A stretch of 9,631 bases of DNA from an uncultured Clostridia bacterium (GTDB taxonomy: Bacteria; Bacillota; Clostridia; Oscillospirales; CAG-272). Under the pieces are notes generated by a model that worked only from the letters and a program-made list of their open reading frames with translations, was not told the DNA's origin and searched no databases. Made by a program: the position numbers and the translations under genes. Shown one piece after another: positions 1 through 5,458 of the stretch. The DNA is taken from NCBI GenBank assembly GCA_946615525.1, contig CAMOHW010000023.1, forward strand, positions 1 through 9,631. Direction: 5' to 3'. How positions within the stretch are numbered: the first letter of the stretch is position 1; each line of letters starts with the position of its first letter.

Positions 1-1247
1 TCCTGCTCCAATTTTTCCAGACGGCTTTTCGTCGTTTTCAAGATGATGCCGCTCTCGATTGCGGTCATAATTGCTTCGATCTTTTCCTCCACGTCGGAGA
101 GTTGTTGCTTCAATGCCGGAACGATCCGGTCTTCCTGTAATTGCAATTCATATAATTCTTTTGAAAGCCGCTTCATTTGCCGGTCATTCATCACCTTTTC
201 GATGAGTGCGTTGACAATGGCGTTCTCAATCAGATCTTTCCCGATTGCCTTCTTTTCACATTTGTGACCTTTTGCCCGAACGCATTTGTAATAATGGTAG
301 AGCTTCCCGGATTTGCTTACACCGCTTTCGCCGACCATCATTGCGCCGCATTTTCCACAGAACAATTTGGTTGTCAGAACATATGCCTCCTTTGCCGTGT
401 GAGCGGCAGGGGCTTTTTTATTTATCTCAAGCCGCTTTTGCGCCCTGTCAAATAAATCCTTATCAATGATTGCCGGAATTGCGTTTTCCACAACATATCC
501 GTTGAACCGATATTCGCCGAGGTACTTGCGATTGACAAGCATGTGGCGAATCGTATTATAGGAAAGCGGTGCTTCTCTCGATTTTATCTTTCCGCGCTTA
601 CCCTTAATTGTGATTCCGATGCCGCGCTCGTTCATGTCGGCAATAATTTCTTTCATCGACTCGCCGTCTGCAAACCGCGTAAAGATTTCCTTGACGAACG
701 GCGCTTTCTTTTCATCGAGTTGAAGGTGCTGTTCTTCATCTACGTAATAACCCATAGGTGTAACCGAGCCGTTGTTCATGCACTTATAGGCGTTGCTTTC
801 CATTCCGCGGCTTACTTTTTCGGCAAGATCCACCGAATAATATTCGGCATATCCTTCCAAGACCGATTCAAGAATGATGCCCTCGGAGCCTTCCGAAATT
901 GTTTCCTTTGCAGAGACCAACTTTACGCCGTTCTCTTTCAAAGCATTTTTGTAATGAGAAGCGTCATAGCGATTTCGCGCAAAACGATCGAGCTTCCAGA
1001 CAATCACAAGATCGAACAGACCCTTTGCGCTATCCTTAATCATCTGTTGGAACTCGGGACGGTTGTCTGTCTTGGCAGAGAGCGCACGGTCAATATAGGT
1101 GCTGATAACGGAAATGTTATGGTACTCTGCATATTGCATACAGTCGCGGATCTGTCCTTCAATCGATTCTTCACGTTGGTTGTCCGAACTGTATCTTGCG
1201 TAAATGACCGCTTTCAGTTGTTTATTGACTTCTGTTACTTTTTTCAT
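1..1247 (-). CDS. Large serine site-specific recombinase (TnpX-like), 3' end outside window
   Basis: This recombinase probably excises and integrates the element by serine-mediated strand exchange. The 415 visible residues start at an ATG (1245-1247) preceded by GGAG six to seven bases upstream. The resolvase domain spans about residues 12-160, with YARYS-S-DNQ giving catalytic Ser20 and DRFAR at 87-91. The Recombinase domain follows at about 165-270 (SYNTIRHMLVNRKYLGEY). A zinc ribbon has Cys297, Cys300, Cys322 and Cys330, and a helical coiled-coil stretch from about 335 runs to the edge. Relatives usually have about 450-560 residues, so the C-terminal part is missing because the window ends, not because the gene is broken. 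It is the last gene of the leftward tnpV-RHH-orf60 cluster. Pairing with TnpV is typical of Tn4451/Tn4453-like elements, but I cannot tell whether it is an ortholog of TnpX itself. Confidence 0.95.
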   Translation of the reverse strand, partial: MKKVTEVNKQLKAVIYARYSSDNQREESIEGQIRDCMQYAEYHNISVISTYIDRALSAKTDNRPEFQQMIKDSAKGLFDLVIVWKLDRFARNRYDASHYKNALKENGVKLVSAKETISEGSEGIILESVLEGYAEYYSVDLAEKVSRGMESNAYKCMNNGSVTPMGYYVDEEQHLQLDEKKAPFVKEIFTRFADGESMKEIIADMNERGIGITIKGKRGKIKSREAPLSYNTIRHMLVNRKYLGEYRFNGYVVENAIPAIIDKDLFDRAQKRLEINKKAPAAHTAKEAYVLTTKLFCGKCGAMMVGESGVSKSGKLYHYYKCVRAKGHKCEKKAIGKDLIENAIVNALIEKVMNDRQMKRLSKELYELQLQEDRIVPALKQQLSDVEEKIEAIMTAIESGIILKTTKSRLEKLEQ

Positions 1248-1268
1248 TGTTTCTCCTTTCCTTTCGAT

Positions 1269-1344
1269 CAGAATGCCGTTTTTTGGAGGGAAACGGCAAA
1301 ACCCGATCCGCATTCTGCGGCTATCTCAATGCCCTCATTGAGAT
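1269..1344 (-). promoter_or_regulatory. Hairpin-rich leader of the recombinase gene
   Basis: The 87 bases between orf60 and the recombinase hold four inverted repeats. These are a perfect 9-base stem with a 4-base loop (1323-1331/1336-1344, overlapping the orf60 stop codon), a 5-base stem (1308-1312/1316-1320), an 8-base outer pair (1269-1276/1310-1317) and a 7-base stem (1275-1281/1291-1297). The 5-base stem and the 8-base outer pair cannot form together. No T-run follows on the minus strand, so a plain terminator is unlikely. It may set recombinase expression after orf60 or bind a protein; this is inference from visible symmetry only. Confidence 0.45.
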
Positions 1345-1517
1345 TTCTGCTTATGTAATTTTCTATTCAATTGTGATTTCTGCCACTCTTCAAATTCTTT
1401 CTGAAATGCTTCATCTTTGTACATTTCCTGAATGGCAGGCAAGATAGCTCTTGCGAGTGATTGGATTTCAAAATCCGGTATTCCTTCCGTGATGTCATTC
1501 TTTGGTTTTCTTGGCAT
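1335..1517 (-). CDS. Small charged protein of unknown function (orf60)
   Basis: This 60-residue protein is very rich in charged residues. It has a basic start (MPRKPK), a central predicted helix (about residues 16-45, FEIQSLARAILPAIQEMY) and a Lys-rich end. It has no Cys, signal peptide or membrane segment. Small proteins of this look commonly sit just before serine recombinases in clostridial elements, so an accessory role in excision is possible, but I know no function for the family. The ATG is preceded directly by an in-frame TAG, which fixes the start. The nearest good ribosome binding site (AGGAG) is about 17 bases away, which is unusually far. It lies between the RHH gene and the recombinase in the same direction, probably in one transcript. 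Confidence 0.7.
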   Translation of the reverse strand: MPRKPKNDITEGIPDFEIQSLARAILPAIQEMYKDEAFQKEFEEWQKSQLNRKLHKQKSQ

Positions 1518-1538
1518 CTACTCGATAATAATCTCTCC

Positions 1539-1591
1539 TTTCCTGTGGAGCGGCGGGGAGTTCCGTATTTTTTCCCGTTCCCACAAGGAAA
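1539..1591 (-). promoter_or_regulatory. Long-range stem in the orf60 leader next to its ribosome binding site
   Basis: The arms at 1539-1548 (tttcctgtgg) and 1581-1591 (ccacaaggaaa) pair over ten bases with one bulged base, around a loop of about 32 bases. In the transcript the 3' arm ends directly against the AAGGAG ribosome binding site of orf60. Folding could therefore limit or expose that site. The arms are seen directly; the regulatory role is inferred. Confidence 0.35.
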
Positions 1592-1602
1592 ATCGATAGC
1601 GT

Positions 1603-1815
1603 TTATTTGTTCTTTGAGGCTTTCTCCGAAAGTACTTGATAGCCGGCTTTAATCAGTTGGACTTTTGTGAAGCCGGTTGCTTTCAGAAATGCGTTGATCT
1701 CTTCGGCAAGCGGTCTTTCGACACTCGTTCCCCAAATCATACACTTTGATTTTCGTTCTTCCTTGTGTCTATCCTCATATCTCTTGTCCTTTGACACTTT
1801 TTGCTCTTTTTTCAT
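1603..1815 (-). CDS. Small ribbon-helix-helix-type DNA-binding protein
   Basis: This 70-residue protein has a highly charged N-terminal tail (residues 1-24, mostly Lys, Glu and Arg). It is followed by a pattern that fits a ribbon-helix-helix fold: a short strand (about 25-31, CMIWGTS), a first helix (34-46, RPLAEEINAFLKA) and a second helix (50-63, TKVQLIKAGYQVL). Such proteins dimerise through the strand and bind palindromic operators; in mobile elements they act as relaxosome accessory factors or repressors. The start ATG follows the tnpV stop by 13 bases, with GAGG and AAGAG in the gap. A likely target is the palindrome at 2213-2226 under the tnpV promoter, which would make it an autorepressor, but that is inference. 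The fold call rests on pattern alone. Confidence 0.7.
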   Translation of the reverse strand: MKKEQKVSKDKRYEDRHKEERKSKCMIWGTSVERPLAEEINAFLKATGFTKVQLIKAGYQVLSEKASKNK

Positions 1816-1828
1816 CTCTTTTTACCTC

Positions 1829-2188
1829 TCAAACATAAACTATTTCTTGTAGAATCTCGGTTTCAATACGATTTCGGATTTCGGTTTCGATTCGCAGGTC
1901 GTGGAGAAAATCTCCGGTCTTTCGATAACGCTCGGATGCAGAAAGTTTAGTATACATTGCTTCAAACATTCTGTCTGCCGCTTTGTCGATTCCGTGTAAA
2001 TACTCAGGCAGATTTTCAATCGACCAGTATTTGCCGGGATTCTTTTCTTCAAGGTACTTCTTTGCCAAAGTGCCGTATTTTCCGTAAACGTGACTTGTTG
2101 GTTTAACAAGGCTTTGATATACCTTTATCTCCTCAACAGTCAGCCCTTGTCCGGCTTCGGCTTTCATCAAGATTTCGTTACTGTTCAT
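1829..2188 (-). CDS. tnpV: TnpV-like transposon-encoded protein
   Basis: This 119-residue protein matches the TnpV family found in Tn4451/Tn4453-like mobilisable elements. The family core is at about residues 36-82: GKYG-TLAKKYL, then NPGKY, then LPEYLHGIDKAADRMFEAM, the usual Y-L-x-x-I-D-x-x-A-x-x-R pattern. The biochemical role of TnpV is not established; it is not the recombinase. The reading frame is open from 2209, but AGGAGG at 2195-2200 lies inside that longer frame and sits six bases before the ATG at 2186-2188, so I chose the shorter start. It is the first gene of the leftward excision cluster, and a strong promoter lies 46 bases upstream. The C-terminal tail beyond residue 90 is charged and probably helical. 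Confidence 0.85.
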   Translation of the reverse strand: MNSNEILMKAEAGQGLTVEEIKVYQSLVKPTSHVYGKYGTLAKKYLEEKNPGKYWSIENLPEYLHGIDKAADRMFEAMYTKLSASERYRKTGDFLHDLRIETEIRNRIETEILQEIVYV

Positions 2189-2212
2189 CTCAACCCTCCT
2201 GTGATACAATAG

Positions 2213-2226
2213 TCGTATTTATACGA
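2213..2226. promoter_or_regulatory. Palindrome at the tnpV transcription start (candidate operator)
   Basis: The arms tcgta and tacga are separated by a 4-base centre. The palindrome covers roughly +1 to +14 of the predicted transcript. That is a normal place for a repressor site, and the RHH protein two genes downstream is a plausible binder. Binding is inferred, not shown. Confidence 0.45.
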
Positions 2227-2233
2227 TACATAT

Positions 2234-2262
2234 ATTTTACCACACCTGAGAAAGTTTGTCAA
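2234..2262 (-). promoter_or_regulatory. Strong sigma-70-type promoter for the tnpV-recombinase cluster
   Basis: On the minus strand a perfect TTGACA (2257-2262) and TAAAAT (2234-2239) are separated by exactly 17 bases. Transcription would start near 2227, about 40 bases before the tnpV ATG. This is one of the two best promoter matches in the window. Confidence 0.85.
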
Positions 2263-2313
2263 GCTGAAATTGAAAAATGAGCATTGAGATATACGATTGT
2301 TTTTTCATATCAT

Positions 2314-2367
2314 AGCGACTTGGCTCGCTGGGCCTTTTTCTTCTGTTCTGTTTAGGGCGTAAACAGA
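2314..2367. other. Inverted repeats in the relaxase-tnpV intergenic region
   Basis: Two stems lie in the gap after the relaxase. One has 5-base arms (2314-2318/2325-2329) with a 6-base loop. The other has perfect 8-base arms (2347-2354/2360-2367) with a 5-base loop. On the minus strand neither is followed by a T-run, so a classic terminator for the relaxase is not evident. They could protect the 3' end of the mRNA or be a protein site. Confidence 0.35.
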
Positions 2368-2394
2368 TTGCAACTGTAGAAAGACGCCGTAGTG

Positions 2395-3843
2395 TTATTT
2401 GCTCCAATCGTATTTGGCGCGTCGGATTGCCTCCTGACGGATCCGTTCTTCTTCCGCTTGCTTTTCCTTTGCCTCTTCCTGCTTCTTTTCATATTCGATC
2501 TCTTTTTCAATTTCTTGTAAGCGGTTATGGCAGGTGGAAATGTGCGGCGTGAAAAGTTCTCCGAGGGACGCAAAGAATCCTTCATTCAAGCGTTGGATCT
2601 TCCGCGCGGAGATGGTCAGGTTCCGTTTCAAGGCTTTGTCGTTGACCTTGTAGGGACGATATTTCGGTTTGTAGCTCTCGTCTTGAATCTTCCGAACCTG
2701 CCGGAGGACGATGTTTCCAAGCCTTCGTTTGTAGTCCCATTCGATGGCTTCGATGGTGTAAAGATGTTTCATTTCATCACCGAGCTCTGTGTATCCTTCC
2801 ATGTTCTCAACGATATGTAGTTCTTTGTCTACTCGCTCCCGATACCACGCTCCCATCTTGTCTTGCAGACGAATCTTCTTTTGCCGAAGTTCTTTCTGAA
2901 AGGCTTGATCTGCATCCAAGGCTTCGGGACTGGAAGACAGCAACCAGCGGGCGGCGTAATCAATATCGCTCCTGTATGGTGCCATCTCTTTACTGGCATA
3001 CCAAAGAGGCCTGTCCCGCGGCAGTTTATCGGCAAGGTCTTTGAGCATACCGCGAGCGATGTCATTCATCACGGCTGTCGAATAGGCATGGCTCTTCCTT
3101 AATAGAGCGTCATGTACCGCCCACCGCTTCTCTTCAAGCTCATCGTTCAGAGTAAAAGCGTTCAAGCGTTCGGTCATCTTTTCGATTGCCTCGAATGAAA
3201 TCTTGCCCTTCTTCCGATAGAGAAATCCTTTCGCGCGTTTGTTCTTGATTTTGGGTTCTTTCTCAAAGAACAGGTAGTGAATGTGCAAGTGCTCAGGTCG
3301 GTCGAGATGAAGAGCACAAAGAAGATCCATATTGTTGGGATCAAAGCCGGCGTCGCGGAAGAATTGGTTGAAAGTTTTATTGACGAGATCAATACACTTC
3401 TCTGGCGTATCAATGAGTTTGGAATCCTCCTTGTTAAAGGAGATAAATCCGTGCCAGAGGTTTTTCTCACCGTCTTGGGCTCGCTTCTTGATTGCCTTCA
3501 CTTCTTCTTTGGAGAGCATACCGTTTTGATTGAATACGCCGGTACTCTTTTGTAGGTATTGGAGCATTGTAAACTTTGCGGCTTCATTGCCGTAAACCTT
3601 GCCTTCAGTCGTCATATACTTGTAGATATTGTTCTCGCCGGACAAATCGAAGAAGGCGCGGTTCTTTCTATGGGTTTCAATTTCTCTTTGAGTCGCATTC
3701 TTCGGCAGTTTGTAGGGCGTGTAGGCAATATCAAATATGACGGGTGTGCTTTGTTTTTCGATCTGTTTTCTCCTTTCTTTTGTGGACAAAAAGAGGAAGT
3801 CGGGTATCCCGATTCCGATAGGCGTTTTGCGGTAAAACTGCAA
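2395..3843 (-). CDS. MobL-type relaxase
   Basis: This is the DNA-nicking and strand-transfer enzyme for mobilisation, a HUH-type relaxase of the MobL kind. The metal-binding histidines are visible as HLHIH (His185, His187, His189 in the longest frame), with His179 just before. The family pattern precedes them: GVFNQNGMLSKEE at about 102-114 and LWHGFISFNKED at 129-140. I cannot assign the nicking tyrosine. The C-terminal third is helical and very charged, and residues about 440-475 look like a coiled coil. The start is uncertain. The coordinates use a TTG at 3841-3843 that has no convincing ribosome binding site, whereas AAAGGAG at 3770-3776 sits seven bases before an ATC at 3760-3762 (residue 28), and the conserved region begins just after it (STPVIFDIAY). 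The protein is then about 455 residues. It needs a partner transfer machine; none is seen here. Confidence 0.88.
   Translation of the reverse strand: MQFYRKTPIGIGIPDFLFLSTKERRKQIEKQSTPVIFDIAYTPYKLPKNATQREIETHRKNRAFFDLSGENNIYKYMTTEGKVYGNEAAKFTMLQYLQKSTGVFNQNGMLSKEEVKAIKKRAQDGEKNLWHGFISFNKEDSKLIDTPEKCIDLVNKTFNQFFRDAGFDPNNMDLLCALHLDRPEHLHIHYLFFEKEPKIKNKRAKGFLYRKKGKISFEAIEKMTERLNAFTLNDELEEKRWAVHDALLRKSHAYSTAVMNDIARGMLKDLADKLPRDRPLWYASKEMAPYRSDIDYAARWLLSSSPEALDADQAFQKELRQKKIRLQDKMGAWYRERVDKELHIVENMEGYTELGDEMKHLYTIEAIEWDYKRRLGNIVLRQVRKIQDESYKPKYRPYKVNDKALKRNLTISARKIQRLNEGFFASLGELFTPHISTCHNRLQEIEKEIEYEKKQEEAKEKQAEEERIRQEAIRRAKYDWSK
3770..3776 (-). promoter_or_regulatory. Ribosome binding site pointing at an ATC codon of the relaxase
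   Basis: AAAGGAG on the minus strand has ideal strength. Seven bases downstream the codon is ATC, not ATG. No ATG, GTG or TTG lies within normal reach. It suggests the relaxase starts at a non-standard codon, or that an ATG there has been lost by a single base change. Confidence 0.6.
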
Positions 3844-3894
3844 AACCTTAGCCTGCTTCCTTTTTCATCTCATTTGCTTGCATTTTGCTTGTCG
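3777..3894. other. Candidate origin of transfer upstream of the relaxase
   Basis: If the relaxase starts near 3762, these 118 bases between it and the upstream gene are non-coding. They hold a perfect 7-base inverted repeat with a 9-base loop (3824-3830/3840-3846) and a 5-base one with a 3-base loop (3800-3804/3808-3812). Inverted repeats just upstream of a relaxase gene are the usual layout of an oriT. I cannot recognise a nick site, so this is position and symmetry only. Confidence 0.4.
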
Positions 3895-4560
3895 TTAGGA
3901 TCCGATAATCTCGCTGGCATGGATCAAGATTTGGTACAAACTTGTACTGTCCCGATACACAGATTGCGGCAGTCGATCGTTCAACAGCGACCAGTTGACG
4001 CCTTCTGTCAGGTGCATACTTGAACGGTAAATATCGTTCTTGACCTTTGGCTGTCGGCGCAAGAATCCGTCCATGTCAAGTGGCTGGACGCGCTTGGTTG
4101 TACCGCCGCAAGAACCGTTCCGCTTCCGCATTTTGGAAAGATCCAGTTTCCGTTTGGCGAGCGCGAAGAACGAGTCCACCGGCGGTTTGAGTGTCGGGGT
4201 TTTGTCCTCGAACATATAATCGCATATTGCTTTGACATACTGCCCGCCTTGCTTTTCATCCAAGAGGCAGAGCGCGTCGTAGAAGTTCTCCTGAAACATA
4301 AAGTGCTTCATTCTGCGGTTGAGTCCAGATGGTGATTTGTCATTTTGAAGCGCACTTTTGCTCTCTTCTAAGATGTCCACAAGGTTGCCCCAATAGAAGC
4401 GCTCCTTGTTATCCTCAATGTCTGCCAGTGGTTCGGACGAGAACATATACGCACACATTCGTTTGGTCAGTCGTCCCGCTTCTTCGTCCTTCAAGGCGCA
4501 AAGGATCTGCGCATAGAAATCGTAGAACGGGAATTGTCTGATTGCATGTGGCTGTTCCAT
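3895..4560 (-). CDS. Two-repeat DUF6291-like protein of the mobilisation operon
   Basis: This 221-residue protein has unknown function. Residues about 10-70 and 87-145 are two copies of one helical domain: FYAQILCALKDEEAG...CAYMF and FYDALCLLDEKQGG...CDYMF, each followed by an acidic/Pro stretch and an aromatic helix (RFYWGNLVDIL and SFFALAKRKL). The second copy, with its basic Gly-rich tail (KRNGSCGGTTKR), resembles the DUF6291 domain of phage and plasmid replication-associated proteins. The C-terminal 70 residues match nothing I know. The frame is open to a GTG at 4602, but AAAGGAGG five bases before the ATG at 4558-4560 marks that ATG as the start. It is just upstream of the relaxase, so a DNA-binding or relaxosome role is plausible but unproven. 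The repeat array upstream is a possible binding target. Confidence 0.7.
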   Translation of the reverse strand: MEQPHAIRQFPFYDFYAQILCALKDEEAGRLTKRMCAYMFSSEPLADIEDNKERFYWGNLVDILEESKSALQNDKSPSGLNRRMKHFMFQENFYDALCLLDEKQGGQYVKAICDYMFEDKTPTLKPPVDSFFALAKRKLDLSKMRKRNGSCGGTTKRVQPLDMDGFLRRQPKVKNDIYRSSMHLTEGVNWSLLNDRLPQSVYRDSTSLYQILIHASEIIGS

Positions 4561-4630
4561 AATATCCTCCTTTCGTAGTTTTGGTTTGTCTTGATCGGTC
4601 ACGCTTGGGTCGATCTCTCGGTCGGTTCAT
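4415..4630 (-). CDS. Doubtful short ORF ahead of and overlapping the DUF6291-like gene
   Basis: AAAGGAGA eight bases before an ATG at 4628-4630 is a very good initiation site. The frame begins with a basic peptide (MNRPRDRPKRDRSRQTK) and runs 72 codons, overlapping the next gene by 146 bases in another frame. An in-frame ATG at 4646-4648 also has GAGGGG before it. The first 24 codons lie in non-coding DNA and carry the ribosome binding site of the next gene, so a leader that affects translation of that gene is the most likely role. The overlapped part of the protein is probably just a frame shadow. Confidence 0.3.
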   Translation of the reverse strand: MNRPRDRPKRDRSRQTKTTKGGYYGTATCNQTIPVLRFLCADPLRLEGRRSGTTDQTNVCVYVLVRTTGRH

Positions 4631-4657
4631 AGGTATCTCTCCTTTCATAAAATATCC

Positions 4658-4684
4658 CCTCAATAGGTAGCCAGCGAAAATGGC
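4658..4684. repeat. Class A repeat, reference unit 1
   Basis: CCTCAATAGGTAG is followed by a hairpin GCCA-(7-base loop)-TGGC at 4670-4684. The same core recurs at 4734-4746, 4882-4894, 5021-5033, 5249-5261 and 5314-5326. The hairpin recurs with the same stem at 5033-5047 and with a compensated stem (GGCA/TGCC, same 7-base loop) at 4894-4908. It is half-compensated at 5261 and 5326. At 4746-4768 it is replaced by a longer 5-base stem. Confidence 0.8.
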
Positions 4685-4707
4685 AAAAATACAACCTCTA
4701 AAGATAG

Positions 4708-4730
4708 AATTCACGAAGAATTAACAAATA
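4708..4730. repeat. Tail motif alpha of the array (first of three)
   Basis: The motif AATTCACGAAGAATTAACAA lies at the end of unit 1. Close copies end unit 3 (4857-4879) and unit 5 (4996-5018). A second tail form with the same AATTCAC entry but ending in TTGTTTTCAT is at 5071-5090 and 5364-5383. Tail alpha always precedes a class A unit; the second form precedes class B units (7 and 11). Confidence 0.7.
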
Positions 4731-4924
4731 CCCTCTCAATAGGTAGACAACGAAAACGGGCATTTGTCCACGCGAAAGGCAAAAAAATTTTTCACAAAAA
4801 GATCTCTCTACTTAAATGGGCAAAAAACGGGCAAAAACGAACCCCCTAAGATGCAAAATTCACGAAAAATTAACAAATCCCCCTCAACAGGTAGGCAGCA
4901 AGATTGCCATTTTCACAACCGGTT

Positions 4925-4953
4925 TTCAAAAATTTGTAATATCCCTCTATAAT
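4925..4953 (+). promoter_or_regulatory. Possible promoter inside the repeat array
   Basis: TTCAAA (4925-4930) and a perfect TATAAT (4948-4953) are separated by 17 bases on the plus strand, inside unit 5. It would transcribe units 6-11 toward the abiE-like operon. The -35 matches four of six bases. The TATAAT lies in the loop of the class B hairpin, so it may be a chance variant. Confidence 0.3.
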
Positions 4954-5101
4954 GAAGGGCAAAAAAACGGCAAAAATATAGCTCCAAAAAGACACAATTC
5001 ACAAAGAGTTAACAAGTACCCCTCAATAGGTAGCCAGCGAGAATGGCAAAAACTTTACACCTCTCTGAAAAATTCACGGATTGTTTTCATTTGAAGAAGA
5101 T

Positions 5102-5118
5102 CCCTCTACTTAAATGGG
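5102..5118. repeat. Class B repeat, reference unit 7
   Basis: CCCTCTACTTAAATGGG folds as a CCC/GGG stem with an 11-base loop. Unit 5 (4943-4959) has a 4-base CCCT/AGGG stem and unit 11 (5394-5410) a 5-base CCCTT/AAGGG stem. Unit 3 (4804-4820) keeps pairing through a G-T wobble, while unit 8 (5185-5201) has lost it. Unit 11 is followed by CTGTTTTT, so it could also end transcription ahead of the abiE-like promoter. Confidence 0.65.
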
Positions 5119-5458
5119 CGATTTTGGGGTAAAAGACAAGGGTGGAATCTCAGTGTTTACAATTTGTTTCCACTTTTACGATGCCCCTCTACTTAAATGA
5201 CCTGAAAACGCCGTTTTGGGGGGCAAAACCACGAAAATAAATTTTTTCCCTCAATAGGTAGCCGGCGAAAACGCCATTTTTACAACCATTTTTCGGAGAA
5301 AAATAAAAAAGCCCCTCAATAGGTAGGCAGCGAGAATGGCCAAAAGTTTCCACTTTTTTGAAAAGTTCACAAATTGTTTTCATTCTGCGCTATCCCTTCA
5401 CCTAAAAGGGCTGTTTTTGAGCAAAAGTCAAGGTAGAAATAAAAATCTTGAAAACCTC

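Larger units (their letters stand above)
4656..5421. repeat. Array of eleven degenerate hairpin-bearing repeats, unrecognised
   Basis: This gene-free stretch between the two divergent operons carries eleven units. Aligned on the CTC of the CCCTC entry they begin at 4659, 4735, 4806, 4883, 4945, 5022, 5104, 5187, 5250, 5315 and 5396, so they are spaced 76, 71, 77, 62, 77, 82, 83, 63, 65 and 81 bases apart. Class A units (1, 2, 4, 6, 9, 10) share CCTCAATAGGTAG. Class B units (3, 5, 7, 8, 11) share CCCTCTACTTAAATGGGC or a decayed form. Most then continue into GGCAAAAA. The order is A A B A B A B B A A B. Both strands have only short ORFs that are translations of the repeat. It is not a CRISPR array: the shared cores are short and the intervening parts are related to each other. 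Possible roles are a protein-binding array (origin, transfer or partition), a set of structured RNAs, or expanded palindromic repeats. Confidence 0.85.

Noticed and set aside
1269..1344. Attachment site for the serine recombinase
   Set aside because: The site is internal, between orf60 and the recombinase, while element ends should lie outside the gene cluster. The symmetry looks like RNA stems.
543..1358. 271-residue ORF on the plus strand
   Set aside because: It runs antisense to the serine recombinase, which has clear catalytic and zinc motifs. The plus-strand protein has no recognisable pattern.
2189..2209. N-terminal extension of TnpV by seven residues
   Set aside because: The ribosome binding site AGGAGG would be coding in that version and sits at the right distance from the internal ATG.
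4561..4602. GTG start for the DUF6291-like protein
   Set aside because: AAAGGAGG five bases before the ATG at 4558-4560 is a far better start, and the extra residues include that site.
5189..5383. 64-residue ORF on the minus strand
   Set aside because: It is the repeat array read as protein: the peptide FAGYLLR recurs because it encodes the class A core. No ribosome binding site of its own was seen.
4656..5421. CRISPR array
   Set aside because: Cores are only about 13-18 bases, vary between units, fall into two classes, and the intervening parts are related to each other. No cas genes are seen.
4656..5421. RNA antitoxin array of a type III toxin-antitoxin system
   Set aside because: Those repeats are about 35 bases and nearly identical, and are followed by a ToxN-like gene. 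Here units are 62-83 bases, diverged, and followed by an AbiE pair with its own promoter.
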